64,000 nt of DNA from Sarcocystis neurona (taxonomy: Eukaryota; Apicomplexa; Conoidasida; Eucoccidiorida; Sarcocystidae), in contig KL647292.1 of assembly GCA_000727475.1 (NCBI GenBank), forward strand, positions 4,502,801-4,566,800. Reading direction: 5' to 3'. The notes beneath the pieces are model-generated. The model was not told the origin of the DNA, did not search any database, and saw nothing but the letters and a program-made list of their open reading frames with translations. This document shows positions 46,823-59,698 of the stretch, piece by piece; positions within the stretch are counted from its first letter, which is position 1; each line of letters starts with the position of its first letter. Both the position numbers and the translations under genes were made by a program.

Positions 46823-49123
46823 CTAGACGAGTCTCCGTAGCTCTTCAAGCTGTGAGTTGACGCGCTTGGTAAGCAACACGGATACAAGAGAGCAGAATAT
46901 CGCTACTGTTACGTGGAGTACGATGACAATGACCGTTACGAAGTAAAACGCGTATCCCTTCCAGCACATGCAGTTTGCCTCGTCTTCCGCTTCAGACGTA
47001 AAGAATGCTTTTGAGGAGAGTACCCACACATAAATCCCCCATGCGGCTGTGCATAAGTCCACAACTGCTACTGTCATCGTCACTATGCTAGCGTATGCCC
47101 ACTCTGTTTCAGTTCCCCACCGCTTCCATCCTAATATCGAAAGGTACACCGTAGTTCCGAATGCAACGGCTGCAGTCACAAAAAGACCACAACAGGGAAG
47201 TAATACATTACGTATGTGTACACGGATATTCGCACCTGTATGTAGAGAGAGAGGGAAACGGAATATATCACACACGTGTATTCTGTAATATAATATGTCT
47301 ATATCTATATGTAGATATAGATATACTTACAAAGAATTCGTATGCGTAAACATCTGTACAAGCACATATACATGAGTATGTACTGCCGCGCACGTATATC
47401 CGTATGGACAAGTGTGGACGTTGAAGGAGGCGGTGCTAGTACACACGCGACACCTTACGCGCAAGTAAGTTGTGTTTTCCTTTGATGTTTGGTGTAGCAC
47501 ACGTACAGGCGTGTACACGGACCACATGCCAGGCACACGTAAAATGTACCCCAATTTGTGTGCACCATCCCACCCCGAATGTACAAACTATATTTATTAA
47601 TATCGCGTACTACTTGCCCTGTATGCGTTTAAAAATGAACATCTGTACATAAACCTATGTGCAATTCATCCACGGATACTTGTATGCATACCCATTCCCA
47701 TCCAGAGAGTCTACCCCTACAGCTGTTGGCCAACGCCTGTAAGCAAATCTGCGTACCCTGCTGGGGAGAATCACAGACGGGAAAATACTGCCCGGCCATC
47801 TTGCGCATATATACATAGAAATTCATATAGACATCTGTACATATGTATACATATGTATATTCTCGATGTAGGCCCTGTCCCCTGAACAATGTATATACAC
47901 GTGTACTTATAGAAAGAACCAACGCGTGGTCTATTTATGTCCGCTGATACAGATATAGGCAGTGTAATATTATCCATCTATCTGTGTGTACACATATATA
48001 TATATACATACCTGTCCTTGTAATTTTGCATGCAAGCGTCTTTCTGGTATTCGCATTCGCATTTGTAATGTGAGCGGTTCTGTACAGCTACACGTAAATG
48101 CACGTCTCGCTTTCTAGATACAATTATACATTATGACTTACCCGCAGGTATTGTGGGAGCTTTGGCGTACACAAGTATGTATATACATGAAGAGACAGAG
48201 GGACGCACAGACGGATGAATGCCATAGCAGATCATTCGGCGAGTACAAGTAGGGAAGCACACGCGGCTACGTAAATATCTTGAACCCATTTCACACAGTT
48301 GATCCGCAAAAACACGCACACGACTAGATTTACGTTCTCCGCGCCAGACGCTTCTTTCTTTCCTTTCCTGAGATATTGAAAAGTATCCACTCTTAACTCA
48401 CGTTCTGCTTCACGTGCTGTTTAATCACCCTGTAACGTTGAGTTTTTTATCTCATTCCGCAGGTACGTTCCTCTCCGTATAATTCTGCCACAGTGCAGAC
48501 CTACACCTAGTTACCTGTAGTTATCCCATTTCCTCACCTACCCTAGACTACGCTTAAGTAACACTACTAATCCACATTGGCGTGTCTGTCTCCCTCTCTG
48601 TCTCTCTCCCTCTATATGTATGTATATACATATATGCACGCATGCTGTTGTCTGTGCTACATAATCTTTCTCGTCTTCTCTCCGTCTCTACAGAATTTCA
48701 CGACTATCTGTCCCTACAAATAGCCTTTTCTTCAATCTAAATTCACACTTGTGAGACTCTGCTCGAATACCTACGCAAGCACAGGTCTGTGGGTGTATAT
48801 ATTCGCGTGCAGCTACACGTACTTTTCTGTATCTCCATACACCACTGCCTCTACACATGCACTGGTGCTCCAATTTACACAGTGGTTCCCTTTCCACAAA
48901 ATGCACGTTCACCTGTGCAAGTAGCGCAGTAAACGGTGTTGGCGACCAAAGCCGGGCAGAAGAGATCGGCCATGAGGGGGAAGCCGCAGGTACCACCGGA
49001 GAGGATGAACAGCAGCACGTGCAGCAGAACCAGCCTCACCACCAAGGAAGACACTGGATTATAAATAAGAGGGGCCGGGCCTCCACCCGGCGGTTTCGAC
49101 CACAAATATAACCCGCACCTCAT
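46823..49123 (-). CDS. four-pass membrane protein, two exons, family not recognised
   Basis: Exon 1 is 48913-49123 (70 codons plus one base) and exon 2 is 46823-47169; 211+347 nt gives 185 residues plus stop. The start ATG has a good context (aaaaATGA). Donor gtgaac and acceptor gactgcag after a T-rich run fit, and the join turns two open frames into one continuous membrane protein. Hydrophobic segments lie at about 27-44, 55-80 (across the junction), 92-115 and 145-170, with a short acidic loop (SEAEDEAN) and CMC before the last one. The C-terminus is a charged tail rich in Arg and Glu that could be cytosolic. The layout recalls tetraspan proteins in general, but the cysteine pattern of true tetraspanins is not visible. 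No function can be assigned. Confidence 0.68.
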
Positions 49124-52100
49124 TTTTCAAAGGTCACCGGCATTTGTACGTACGAACACACATATGCACGTACATGTCCAGCACGATGAGCCACGTACAG
49201 ATGTATATTGCTTTTCCACTCTGTTTACACAACAACATGACTACTATTCAGATGTAACTCTGCCCGTCTACACTGGATACGTGCTTCTGCACAGGTGTAC
49301 GTCTGTACATGCACGTGTCCGGGTACTTCTACGCGAACAGACACCCAGGCAGGTGATTCGAGAGTGTTGACGTCCACTGAGCGGAGCACACACCGTTTCG
49401 CAGAAATAGTCGAGTTCGTACAGGTACGTTTTGTAACTGGTAATGCAGAGAAAATATCTTCCACACGTGTGAATGCAGTGGCAGACGTGGACTCTACACA
49501 CGCGTTGCAGCTGGCGCTTTCCTCTTTCACGAATCTGTGTCCTCATTCACGCTACGTTAGCGCGTACACCCAGCCACACCTACGAATGCTTCCTGTGGCT
49601 TCTATGATGTTGAACACATACACCAGCATAGCACTACATGTTACGCGTATACAAACGTTCACGTACACAGGAATAGACGAGAACACACACTGTTATCTCT
49701 GCACCAGTGTAAATTTGGTGTGACGTGACGTCTACCGTGGCGCCATACCGCGACGCGTCGAACCTCGGTGCCTTTTAGGCTGGAGCAAGACGCCATCTTC
49801 GCCCAACATGAATACGAAGTTCCACGTTTTTACGTACACCTAGAATTATTAGCACATCTGCCTGTTCGTGTTTCCGCGTGTGTACACATCTGTGTATCTC
49901 ACTACCCACACATGTGTGGTCGGTCTGCATAACACTTAACAGAGTGAGCTTCAGCTGTGGCGGCCAGTCGCACGAGCACTCTGAACAATACCACGATTTG
50001 AAGAAAATTGCCACCTATGCAAGTGCCCGGCGATCGCTGAATGGTATGGAACCTGCGGCGACTGGAGAGAACTCCGTGTCTCTACTGCAGCTGGTGCAGC
50101 CGCAGCAACCGTAGTAGCTTGCTTGATGTATATACGTAGAAAAGTGACCCCTTCAGTACAACCTCGATGCCCCTGTAATCGGTTCTGCGGTCGGCGTAGC
50201 TTACGAATTGTCGTATCAACGCGTTGGCTCGTTCGCAGCTTTGCACAGCATGAAAGACTATTACGCGTAAATACTGGGAGAGAGGAACCGACTTTTGCTG
50301 GCCGCGGTAAAAACACAGACACCGCACCCAGACACATACGTGCTACGCACGTTAACCACCGTGCTGTTGTAGGGATGTAGGTAGCGGGCGCAGGGAACAC
50401 ACGGGTGCCCATAGCAATAATCATACACATATGTAAATATGTGCCGATACGTAGGTACCTGTAGCGACAACTGTGTCGTTACTGATCCTGCAACGGGAAG
50501 ATATGGAGTCTTCGAGAATCCAACAGGCGCAGATAGCTGTGGGCAGTGGTCCGCTAGAGAGAGACCACGCTTCTCACGTAAGAGAGGTGCCGCCGACGCA
50601 GCAGAACTGGAAGGAGCCGCAACCGCTGCAGCAGTAACAACAGCAGTGTGACTCAGGACAGTAGCAGCACCGGCTTAGAGCAGAAAAACAAGGAGAGACT
50701 GCAACATCCATTACAGCCACACAACCAAAAATCGGACGAACAGTCCCACGGCACTAGCCGCACTTCGACCCCCTCGTCGCACCGCGGTGACTACAGTGAC
50801 TACAGCAACATCATCAACGTGAAGAGGCCGTGTAATGTGCGTCGTTACAGAGTCTGAAGGTCTCAGGAAAGGGAACGAGTTGTTACACAGCCGGGAGCTC
50901 GGTAGGAAAGAGGTTTATATGTCGCGGGTACGTACAACAAATGCAGACGACGACGTGTCTACTGTTGAGTAGACATTGACGTTCACGAACGACGCACACG
51001 GATACGTAAATTAAAGAAAGCGGCGAAGATGCCGTAACCATTCGCCTACATATACAATAAAGAAACGCATTAAAAATTACCCATACCAACGATAGAAGTG
51101 GTGCGCCTGCCAGCGGCGCCACCGCTGCTGTTGTTGACGCTGACAGCCCGGGCTCGCCAGGTGGCGTAGAGATGAAAGAATGCAGGAATGGAGCACACGA
51201 TGAAATGTTCCATCTGTACAATAAAGACTGGACTGCAAATCTACTCTACTTTCGCGGGTGCGTAAGAGAAGCACCGCATGCGCAGCGGCGGGGTCACCTC
51301 GGTATCCTCCTTGGCCACAACCATTGGAGGCCGTACACGTGCAGGTGAACAATTCTACATTATATATTCAGCATCTATCTCCCCTAGCCTTGGACCGGCT
51401 GCAGATGCATCAAGTTAAATAAATGAGATATTCACATATACGTTTGTACACACGCGTTTTGCCGTTCAGACAGAGTTATAAGAGCATATTCAAATGTATT
51501 TGGCAAAATGTTCTGTGCACACCAGGGTGTGAACACACGCGTATATTTACTTACACGTGTATGAAAAAAGAACGTACAATTCACACGCCGTTGCTCCTAC
51601 CTTGTGCAAAGACGATCCTACTGTTCGTGTCTTCTGTGTAATTGATACTTCTACTGTAGACACGCCCAGATAAAACAAGCTCATCTTCAGTGTCAATTCT
51701 GTCCTCAAACGGTTTGTTACGTCTGCTGCTCGGCACGTGAAAATATTGCGGTACCGCGGAGACGCAGAACCGTGTATGTGCGTGCAGAAAAATGGTGTTC
51801 CTCAAATTTCGAGGCTCTCCTCATAGATCTCAGCATGCGTCTCCACTGGTGTCTGGCCCGGTCCGAGCATATTCGTAGAACCACGTGGAGGGTGCAGAAA
51901 GGAATACGAGAGGATAAATTATCCGCTGTGACGACCGGCTGCGACATGCAAGAAAAATAACAAAGAATTCACTATGATTCTTCCCAAGGGCAAGAACGAC
52001 TACGCAGAATCCTCACACGTGTATAACCGTCCGGGCAAGAACGACTTTGGAGAAGCCTATCAGTTGCGCAGCCGTACATGTGCATACCTGTAATTAACAA

Positions 52101-54400
52101 GGCGTTTAATCTTCCTCTTTATTCGCATACGCTGAGGGGCTGTCATCGCTGCAGGGGACGGAGTAAGACTATTGGTGATGATACTATCTAAATTTGACAT
52201 ATAGCGAATATGATAATGATACGAATGAGTTGGCTAAGCAAACCATTCAATCCGCTCTAATGCAAACATGCAATTTCAGATCCTGTATCACGTGCTTACG
52301 TGGCCCCGCTATTTTCTGGGGACGCCCACCACGAGTTAGGTAACATATTTTGCCGCCACGACCACCCATCACACTATCTCTGCTGAGGGTGCCCATAAAG
52401 CTTTTCTACATATTCGCAGACGGATGTATGCATATAGCATTTGCCCTTAGCCGAAAACACTACCGCTAGTTTCGTATGTGCGTGCAGATGTGTATGCGGG
52501 ATGGATAGCAGATACGGCCGCCTACCGGGCACTCCTTGTAAGCGTATTAGTCGTGTAGAGTGCTACACTAGTGCCTCATGAAAGCACACATCGCCGTGGC
52601 TGTAGCGTTTTTCTACTCAAAATGCAAACAATATGAAAACTAACCTGCAGAACCGTCATCCTTCCACACGTGGTTTCGCTGATGTTGGTAAAAGTTTGGC
52701 GAGCTACAAGACACAGCAAACGCCTTTCTACGGGACCATGCACACACAGAGTTCTTATTGATAGGCGCATATACTACTGCAAATATCTATATATTTTCCT
52801 AGCTATGTATCTGTCTATTCACCTTTGTATTTGTACGTATTCGTAGTCAATGTGTATACATGTACATGTGAGACCACGGGAAGAAAGTGAACCGTTCTAC
52901 GTGCAGCGATTCTACGTGCAGCGGTAGTAGCGGCAGGGAAGGAATTCCTAAGACGTGTACCGCCTGGGACGAGCGATGTCTTAAGGAAAGAAATCAAGAC
53001 ACTATATTCATATACACACACGTAGAAGGTGGTGTTCGAGCAGAATCATAGGCATACCCGCATCTGCGCGTTCAAACAGGCCTGAATATACAGGGGAGTG
53101 TTTGTGCGCAGAGTCACTCAAGTAGGCAACGCCGAAACGTATGTTCATTCTCGGTTTTGGCTCGCACCCTGTCTTCGCCTGCTCGTGCGAAGCGTGACTC
53201 CAACGTGAGTAGTGTCTATCTTTATACCCACAAGATATACGTATATATGCGTTTACGGATAAGACACGCCAGCGTTCGCAATTCTTCATACACAGGACGG
53301 GTGTTGCTGATATGGTATCTTCACGTAGATGCAGTCATATTCGCCATCGTACGCTTGTGCGCACAATTAGGTACTGGACGATCTTCCCGTGTTTCCGTTT
53401 TGGTGGACGAAATCAGTAAGTTGCTTCCACGACGCCCTGGCACGTGCTTTACTGTTGAAGTGCCCGTGCGCATAGGAGGGGTCCTTACCTATCGCACAGA
53501 CTTGTACCCGTGAGGTAGTCAGATTTGCGTGAATCAGAGGGTGGCAATTGGAATTCTGTTTCAAGAAAATTAACGTCGGATCAAAACATGCGAAATTCCG
53601 TTTCGGCAGGCGTCGAAAATATATATGTGAATAAAGACTTGTAGATCTATGGGTAGGTGGACAAGGAGACGCATAACCACACACTTATTAGAATATCTTT
53701 GTTGGTCTCTTCTTGTGACCTTCTGGTAGACACTACCATTACTATCACATATATATAAATATGCATGTATTTACATTCGCTATACAGTCAACTCTCCGGT
53801 GGGTTTCGTGTAACACGTGTAGTCACAGATAGCTTTCTCCTCCTTGCAAGGAATTGTAAATGCGCGCCTCTCTCGTTACAGCCGTTTCACAAGTGAGAGG
53901 TATACGGTGTCTAGGCTACTTGGGAAAGGCTGCGTACGCACGTATGTGTATATATATATATATCTGTGTGTCTGTGTGTCTGCATTTTAGTTGTTGCGCT
54001 CTAGGCAAGACGCAGTACGGACAACGCGAAAAAATATAGTTTATTAATATTGCAGAATTAACGTATAAAGATGTGTATCTGTGTATGCATGTATACTCTG
54101 TGTAGAAAGATCCTGACATAAAACGTGTTCCATTTTAAGCCGCGGGACAATGTCGTTGTGCCAGTAAAACCGGGCCGCGTGTTGCGCAGGGGATCGCAGT
54201 TTCGGCCCTTGGCATCTGTAACCTAGTCCTCCATGTCCATCCATTTACACACGCGTGTGTGTACTCGTATGATGAGCCGGTCACATCTGTAAGTACTGAG
54301 GCGTTCTTCCTCATATATATATATATATGAAGACGAGAGTGCGAAAGGGTAAACACCTCTTCACGTACGTGTATATATGCTCGGTGTGTTCGCATATATA
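49124..54400. other. no firm gene; scattered exon-like pieces
   Basis: Ordinary-composition sequence with a few exon-like plus-strand pieces: 49967-50041 (after an acceptor-like ggccag, ending at a gtatgg donor-like site), 50466-50651, and a short open piece ending at a gtaagt near 53417. On the minus strand, a Pro/Ala-rich frame ends at gtatgg near 51094. No chain of conserved motif was found. (TA)n tracts occur near 53950 and 54315. Confidence 0.4.
50466..50651 (+). CDS. possible terminal exon, product not recognised
   Basis: After an acceptor-like tgtag at 50461-50465 the plus strand reads a non-repetitive peptide with CVVTDPATGRYGVFENP and SCGQWSARERPRF, then an Ala-rich tail to a TGA at 50649-50651. 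A consensus donor (gtaaga) lies inside it at 50579, so it may instead be an internal exon of about 113 nt. The texture (mixed residues, two Cys, Pro/Gly turns) looks coding. An upstream candidate partner is 49967-50041. No family was recognised. Confidence 0.3.
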   Translation, partial: DNCVVTDPATGRYGVFENPTGADSCGQWSARERPRFSRKRGAADAAELEGAATAAAVTTAV

Positions 54401-55230
54401 TCTAATATGTTATGCACCTATATATGCGTATACACCATACACATATTATATACACATACGATATATACATATATTATAAAAATATATATTACATACATAT
54501 ATAATATATACGCATATATTATATATATATAATACATATGTATTATATACATATGTATTATATACATATGTATTATATACATATGTATTATATACATATG
54601 TATTATATACATATGTATTATATACATATGTATTATATACATATATATATTATACATATATATTATATACATATTATATCCGTGTATATTATATACATAT
54701 ATATATATATCCTGCGTTACTAGACTTGTTCATTTGCATCGTTTATGTGTGTGAGCTTATTACTGTGCGGCGACGTAGAAACGTCTGTATCAATGTATAT
54801 ACACGTGCACACGCGCATACACATATATATGTATATGTATACGTATTATCTACATATATATTATATACATATATATATATATATACGTATATACGTATAT
54901 TATATACATATATATTATATACATATATATTATATGCATATATATTATATACATATATACGTATATTACATACATATATATTATATATATTACATATATA
55001 CTATATACATACATATTATATACATAAATACTATATACATATGTATAATATACATATATTATATACATATATATTACTAACATATATGATACAAACATAT
55101 ATACTATATAAATATACGTTATATACATACACGTTATATACATATGTATTATATGCGTATGCATTATACACATATAGATACATATAACGCATGCATACAT
55201 ATACAAAACACACGTATACGTATATATACT
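54401..55230. repeat. AT-rich satellite block with a 15-bp unit
   Basis: Six perfect head-to-tail copies of tattatatacatatg occupy 54541-54630, with partial units at both ends, and degenerate tatatac/tatatta units continue through 54845-55200. Only about 54,720-54,840 is unique sequence. The unit is made of two palindromic cores, catatg and tatata, so both strands give similar Ile/Tyr/Met-rich translations. Not coding. Confidence 0.93.
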
Positions 55231-56723
55231 ACATATATAGTAGAGACAGGTGATATGCCTGTCTGATACACATCTATGTGTGTATACGTGTATACATGCG
55301 AGCAGTGTATGTGGCTGTCTACAATAGCAGCACACATCTTTTGTGCTGCCTTCTTAGACTAAACGGGTCTGCAGGAAGAGGACAAGTGCCAGCCAGAAAG
55401 TCATTTCTTTGCAGTTTCATTAAGAGAGATGCAGCGAAGACGGAGAAGAGAGGGTTGCAGATTGACGTAAAAGAGACGTGCAACGACCCCGGCAGACTAA
55501 CGCAGTCAACCTTCCCATGCAAATTTCTCGTCTGAAGCCCCCTGGCTGCTGCAGGGACGCAGACAGACGTACACACGGAAAAGACGGGACGCAGAGAGAC
55601 ACGTACGAGGATGCTTGGGGAGGGTGAGGCGGACATACACACAGATACGCACACACACACACACACACAAAATCTACAACAAAACACACATATATATACA
55701 GAGAGATGTACAGCAGTTGTTACCGTTTTTAAGTGTATACACCACACGTACACATAGTGAGCAATCGCAGAGAAGTGCAAATGAACGCATGCGTGCATTT
55801 TAGGGTGTTTTTCCTTCTTCACATGCCAACGTGCTGCACTCCAAATACACCGACATATTAAATATATATATATACACACACAGAATTACGTACCAACATA
55901 TATATATATATTTTTATCCATCTACAATGTGTACATATACACATATTGATACGTATACGTATACTTGTGCGTATATGTGAGAAGCGGGCAGTCAAGCCAC
56001 GTTTACTGATGGACGCCATTACAGCGTCCACCGGTACACTCAAACACACCTAAACACGTATATATATATATATTTATATATATACGTGTATGTACAGAGA
56101 CCGGACAATCCCGTGCTGTCGAGCTTGTCCTGCTGGGAAGAAGACTTTCTTTTTGGTCTCGGCAAATGCAGGAGAAAATGAACGTTTTATCTCTCCGTCT
56201 CCATCGGTGCCCGTACATGTCTACCTATCAAACATCTGCGTCTAACTCACACCTGCGCGTCTGCCCGAGTGCTTCCCGTTGTGACAACAAATGAAATTTC
56301 TACGGGTTGCCAAGGTGCCACGAAGAAATACGTACGCAAACACACTTCTACGAAATAACTATAAATACACATATATATTATATATATCTTTCCTTATACT
56401 GAATACATAGACAGATGTATGCAGGCTCACACATATATATATGTATATATGTGCACGTATGTGTGGGTGGTATACACACATAGAGATGGGTGTGTGCATG
56501 TCTCCATATTGTTACACGTGTATGTTGAGGACATTATATGCAAGTGTCCTATATATAATCGCTGGCGTCAAGTGGTAAGTTGTCCTTGCGTCGACTCAAA
56601 CAAAGAGAAGGACGAAGCAGACGTTCCTACCAAAAAGCCCAGCGTTTGTGTGCCAACGCCCAAAAGCTGGCGGCCGACACATATATATACCTCCATAAGT
56701 ACACATACAATATACACAAACCT

Positions 56724-56754
<31 letters not shown>

Positions 56755-59698
56755 CTATGGAGAGAGTGAGACAGATACATATATCTATACATACCAACAT
56801 ATATATATATACCCATATTTACATCCCAATACACACACGTCGCAACTTAGGGAGAAACTTTCTCGCTGAGTTGCGACGTGTGTATATATGGATATCAGTA
56901 TGTGCGTGTGTGCATGTGTACGTACGGCGGACGCAGGGGAAAAGGGAAACAGAAAAGCACCGACATCCCTGGAGCCGGCGGAGGAAGGGAAATGAGCAGC
57001 AAAATTACTCGTCTGCGGGTGGTGATTGCTGCTTCTCTGCTGGGAGTGTCCCCTTCGCCGCCGGTGCAGCAGCAGCAGCAGCCGGTGCCTTCGACCGCGC
57101 GCGGCTCCTCTCTCGCGGTGCCGGAGACGCTTTTGCTTTGCCTGCGAGGAAGCAACTAAAAGGTTGGATTATATGGATGTGGGGAAGTCTCTTTTTTTCG
57201 GCCAGTCAAGTGCCACGTAAAAGGAGTCACAGGTGACCATACACTGCACACAAAGAAGTATGCGGGGTAATTTCTTTCCTTCTCAGCCAGTCACAAAACA
57301 AGGGAGTGGTTATAAACGACGTCCCGCGCACACACTCGTACATGTAGGGGGAGAGCCTCTCCTTTTCAGCCAGCGAATCAACAGGAAAGCGGCCAGAAAA
57401 CGGCAGTACACTACACCCACCTATATGGGGAAACGTAGTCGTGGAGCACACGGCCACAAAAGTGGACACGTTTCTACATCTGTACACAGAGAGGGTGTAG
57501 GACCGGCTTCGGAAATTCATTTGTAACTGCTGCTCTTCACAGCGAGACACGCGCATCACCCAAGCACCAAAAACGTGCGTGTACACACATGTGACCACCC
57601 ACACACGGATAGCCGTTCTCCACGTGACCAGGAGAGAACTGCAGGAGGCGCATTAAGCAAGACTTTTACACAAAAGAAGATAACGATCAAATTAAAGACA
57701 GAAACAGAAAGAGGAAGCCCAAGGATTTGTACACATACAAAGATAACACAGAGAGAGAGACACAAAGACGAAGAGAGATACACACCGGAGTGTCTACATA
57801 TGTAAACGCACCCAAGACTATATATAGAGAGGGAGAGGGAGACAGAGAAGCAAATATGTATAGGAACAGACATATGTACGTGTGTAGAATAAATATATAC
57901 AAGAAAATATGGACAGACAGACACAAACTCAGAGACAGACATAGGACTGTATACACATGTAAAGACACCCAAAACTGCGTGTAGATATATTACAGAGATA
58001 GACAGAAATACACACGAACACAGAGGCATTTCCACGTATAAAATGAACATACGCAGGAAATGAGAGAGACACAAGTTCAAGTAGATACAGCACTTCCTGG
58101 TGTGTTTGAAGACTTCTTCTACATCAATAGACATACACACCCATCTCCACGTACGAAGCATTTCTACGAAGATACAGACACTCGAGGCAAAGTACGAGAC
58201 ACAGACAGACAACACACACATACAAAGAGACATACAGCAATACACTGCTGTAGGACATATGTACGTTCACACCATCTTTGTGTATATATATATGTACGTA
58301 CGTACACACAAATACACACATTGTTATGTAAATATATATGTATATGTAATATATGTGTATATACGTTGAAACGTATGTGGGTGTACACAAAGTTCGGTAC
58401 GTACTACATGCGTTTCTCTGTACTTTAAAGGAATGTACAGGAACTCTCTTCTCCTATGAACCACGTCCTCACCGATGCGAAGAAGTATACATTCACATAC
58501 ATATGCATACACACGTATTTGCGTATATGTATATATATCTCTATGGGCCAGTATTACATATACGTACAGCACATCAATACACACGCGCCTGTCTGCGTAC
58601 AAGGATGTGTGTATATGTGTGTCCAAGTAAGCACTCGTTTACCCGTTTAGACAACATATATATGAAATGCCTGCCTCTCTCTAAATATATACACGACTTT
58701 GACGTATACGTAGAGGGAGACGAAATGCAAGAGAAGCAGCTGTGAGTCTTCCCCCTGTGGCCTGTGTTAATTTTCCCTTCTATTCACGTGAGAAGGGGAG
58801 TGGACGCTGGGGAGAAGGCAGGGGCAGCTTGGGGGGAGAACCCGCGGCCTCGCCAAAAGCGGGTGCTTCTTTCCTTCGGTGATTATACACGAAAAGAAGT
58901 CACACATAGGAAGAAGTTTCGACAGAAAGCGTATACACGTGTATACATGCGCGCCCCAGCAAAGATCAAATACACGCCCACATATATATATATATAGGTG
59001 GATGGACGAAATCCGCGTACATGCACAGATAGGGAGAAAGAACTTTTGTGATACAGGAATACACACACAGGCGGCCTCGACAGCCATATGTTCGTTTCAT
59101 AGATCTATATAACTGCAGGTATATATTTATTTGTGTATACATACATATATTTGTAGTTGCGTTTCTTGCTTCCGAGCAGTGTCCAGTCCACCGGTGAATA
59201 TGAACGTCTGTACGCACGTGCATATGTGTATATACTAGTACGTGTGACTAGACGTGGACACACATGTATACATACGTCTAAACGTATTATATCTCTCTCT
59301 ATCTATATTTACCAATGTATATCTCTCTACCTTACTACCTATGTAGCTATCTATGTTGCAATCTATCTATCTCTCTCTATATATACATCTATGGATACGT
59401 ATGTGTCTGTGTATCTCTCGCCTTCCCTATCTCTCTATATATCTATGGATACGTATGTGCCTGTGTGTCTATATATACACATACAACTATTTTCCCTCTC
59501 CTTCTCTCTCTCCAAATACATACATTTGGCTAAATATCGTTCTATGTTTGTCTATTCACATATATTTATCTCTCTTCCTCTCTACATATATATGTATATA
59601 TATATATATATATATTTGATGTTGCTATCGATTCATACAACCGGCAATACCGAAAGATGGGGATATCTGTATGTGGGGAGACACATGGCTCCTATTTC
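55231..59698. other. repeat-rich stretch with weak plus-strand exon candidates
   Basis: Short stretches of ordinary sequence alternate with (TA)n and CA/GA simple repeats. Plus-strand exon-like pieces are 55360-55535, 56100-56290, a piece ending at a gtaagt near 56575, and 56991-57159, which carries a CAG run on the plus strand (five Gln). I could not chain them or recognise a family. 57,600-58,250 is GA-rich and CA-rich simple sequence. A 54-bp spaced duplication of tctatggatacgtatgtg sits near 59388 and 59442. Confidence 0.45.
56991..57159 (+). CDS. possible exon with a Gln run, product not recognised
   Basis: From ATG 56991 the plus strand reads MSSKITRLRVVIAASLLG, then a Pro/Gln-rich part and a TAA stop at 57157-57159, 55 codons in all. 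Upstream the frame is open. The five-Gln run with plus-strand CAG polarity resembles the coding repeats of the recognised genes. The beginning could act as a leader peptide. There is no family match and no clear neighbouring exon. Confidence 0.22.

Noticed and set aside
54418..55335. Long Ile/Tyr/Met frames on both strands.
   Set aside because: Artefacts of the AT-rich 15-bp satellite, symmetric on both strands.
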